A stretch of DNA of 64,000 nt from DATAGF01 sp963813355. Its GTDB lineage: Bacteria > Actinomycetota > Thermoleophilia > Miltoncostaeales > Miltoncostaeaceae. The stretch lies in assembly GCA_963813355.1 (NCBI GenBank), contig CAWEYS010000017.1, forward strand, positions 1-64,000, written 5' to 3'. Position numbers and translations under genes: made by a program. The notes under the pieces were generated by a model. That model was given only the letters and a program-made list of their open reading frames with translations. It was not told the origin of the DNA and did no database searches. Of this stretch, positions 63,628 through 64,000 are shown piece after piece (within the stretch, counting starts at the first letter, position 1; every line of letters begins with the position of its first letter).

Positions 63628-64000
63628 ATGTCGCCGGCGTTGGAGGTCGTAGGGCGCGAGTCGGAGATCGATTCGGTTCACGACTTCTTGGAGGCAGTTC
63701 CTGGGGGACCGGTCGCGCTGCTCATCGAGGGTGAGATCGGGATCGGGAAGACGACGCTCTGGAGGGAGGGCATCGCCGAAGCCGGTGAGCGGGGGCTGCA
63801 GGTGCTCACGAGCAGGCCGGTCGAGGCCGAAATCGCGCTGCCGTTCACCGTGCTCGGTGATCTCCTCGGAAACGTGCCAGACGCTGCGCTCGGGCGGCTT
63901 CCCGACCCGCAACGCGAGGCCCTCGAAGTTGCGCTGCTGCGAGCTGGAACGAAGCCTGGAGGGTTGCAGCGCCGAGCGGTCGCGCTCGGCGTCCTCGGTG
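63628..64000 (+). CDS. AAA ATPase regulator (LuxR/MalT-type), 3' truncated by window
   Basis: ATG at 63628 follows GGAGGAGGG. The frame stays open to the window edge (124 codons). MSPALEVVGRESEIDSVHDF leads to Walker A LIEGEIGIGKTTLWREGIAE and FTVLGDLLGNVPDAALGRLP, the usual N-terminus of large actinobacterial LuxR-family ATPase regulators (LAL type), which end in a LuxR helix-turn-helix about 900 residues later. The C-terminus is outside the window, so the output domain is inferred. Confidence 0.8.
   Translation, partial: MSPALEVVGRESEIDSVHDFLEAVPGGPVALLIEGEIGIGKTTLWREGIAEAGERGLQVLTSRPVEAEIALPFTVLGDLLGNVPDAALGRLPDPQREALEVALLRAGTKPGGLQRRAVALGVLG

Overview
The DNA is very GC-rich, almost every reading frame is open, GTG and TTG starts are common, and several genes begin six or seven bases after a TAnnnT box (leaderless style). 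Together with the gene content (ANTAR, HxlR, SpoIIE/STAS, LCP, stand-alone LigD polymerase domain, AddAB/AdnAB-like pair, XRE-type molybdate regulator) this points to a soil actinobacterium, probably of the Thermoleophilia/Solirubrobacterales kind. That placement is inference; there is no rRNA in the window.

Layout. 1-5.7 kb: secreted proteins (LamG/Ig repeats, a seven-bladed Vgb-like propeller with an RTX-like tail, an exported two-part protein). 6.05-18.04 kb: an integrated element bounded by 45-bp direct repeats, inserted at the 3' end of tRNA-Glu(UUC). It carries a tyrosine integrase with an overlapping excisionase-like gene, an MNT/HEPN pair, a TrwC-type relaxase-helicase, a subtilisin-like protease, a hybrid-length sensor kinase, a single-domain receiver, and a receiver/cyclase-homology/LuxR fusion. 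No transfer machinery is seen, so it looks mobilizable rather than self-transmissible. 18.1-24.6 kb: a disulfide oxidoreductase, a hydrolase, a XamI-like restriction-modification pair, a zinc protease and a DUF1697 gene. 24.6-28.5 kb: an IclR regulator divergent from an amidohydrolase-DUF59-alcohol dehydrogenase operon that resembles the accessory genes of propane-type diiron monooxygenase clusters, without the monooxygenase. 28.5-34.6 kb: VOC protein, metF, small unknowns, an LCP protein, and a SpoIIE phosphatase/STAS pair. 34.7-40.8 kb: an AddAB/AdnAB-like helicase-nuclease pair. 41-49.1 kb: DUF1353, small proteins, an AlkZ-like winged-helix protein, an alkaline phosphatase with a Pho-box-like repeat, a HET-C-like secreted protein and a propeller-like protein. 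49.1-53.4 kb: a molybdate operon (xre-PBP regulator, Tat ferritin-like protein, modA, modB, modC). 53.4-64 kb: HxlR/MFS pair, a triple peptidoglycan-binding M23 protein, a fatty acid desaturase, two GAF-ANTAR proteins, an amidohydrolase, a RibD-like reductase, a hydrolase remnant, a cupin, a LigD polymerase domain, and the start of an AAA regulator.

A strong technical feature is the uneven spread of apparent frameshifts: about 26 between 1 and 30.5 kb, none in the ~23 kb from 30.48 to 53.9 kb, and three between 53.9 and 59.4 kb. Many fall in G or C runs. Broken genes in the first part should therefore be read as probably sequencing or assembly artefacts until reads are checked; coordinates given for them span the whole reconstructed gene.
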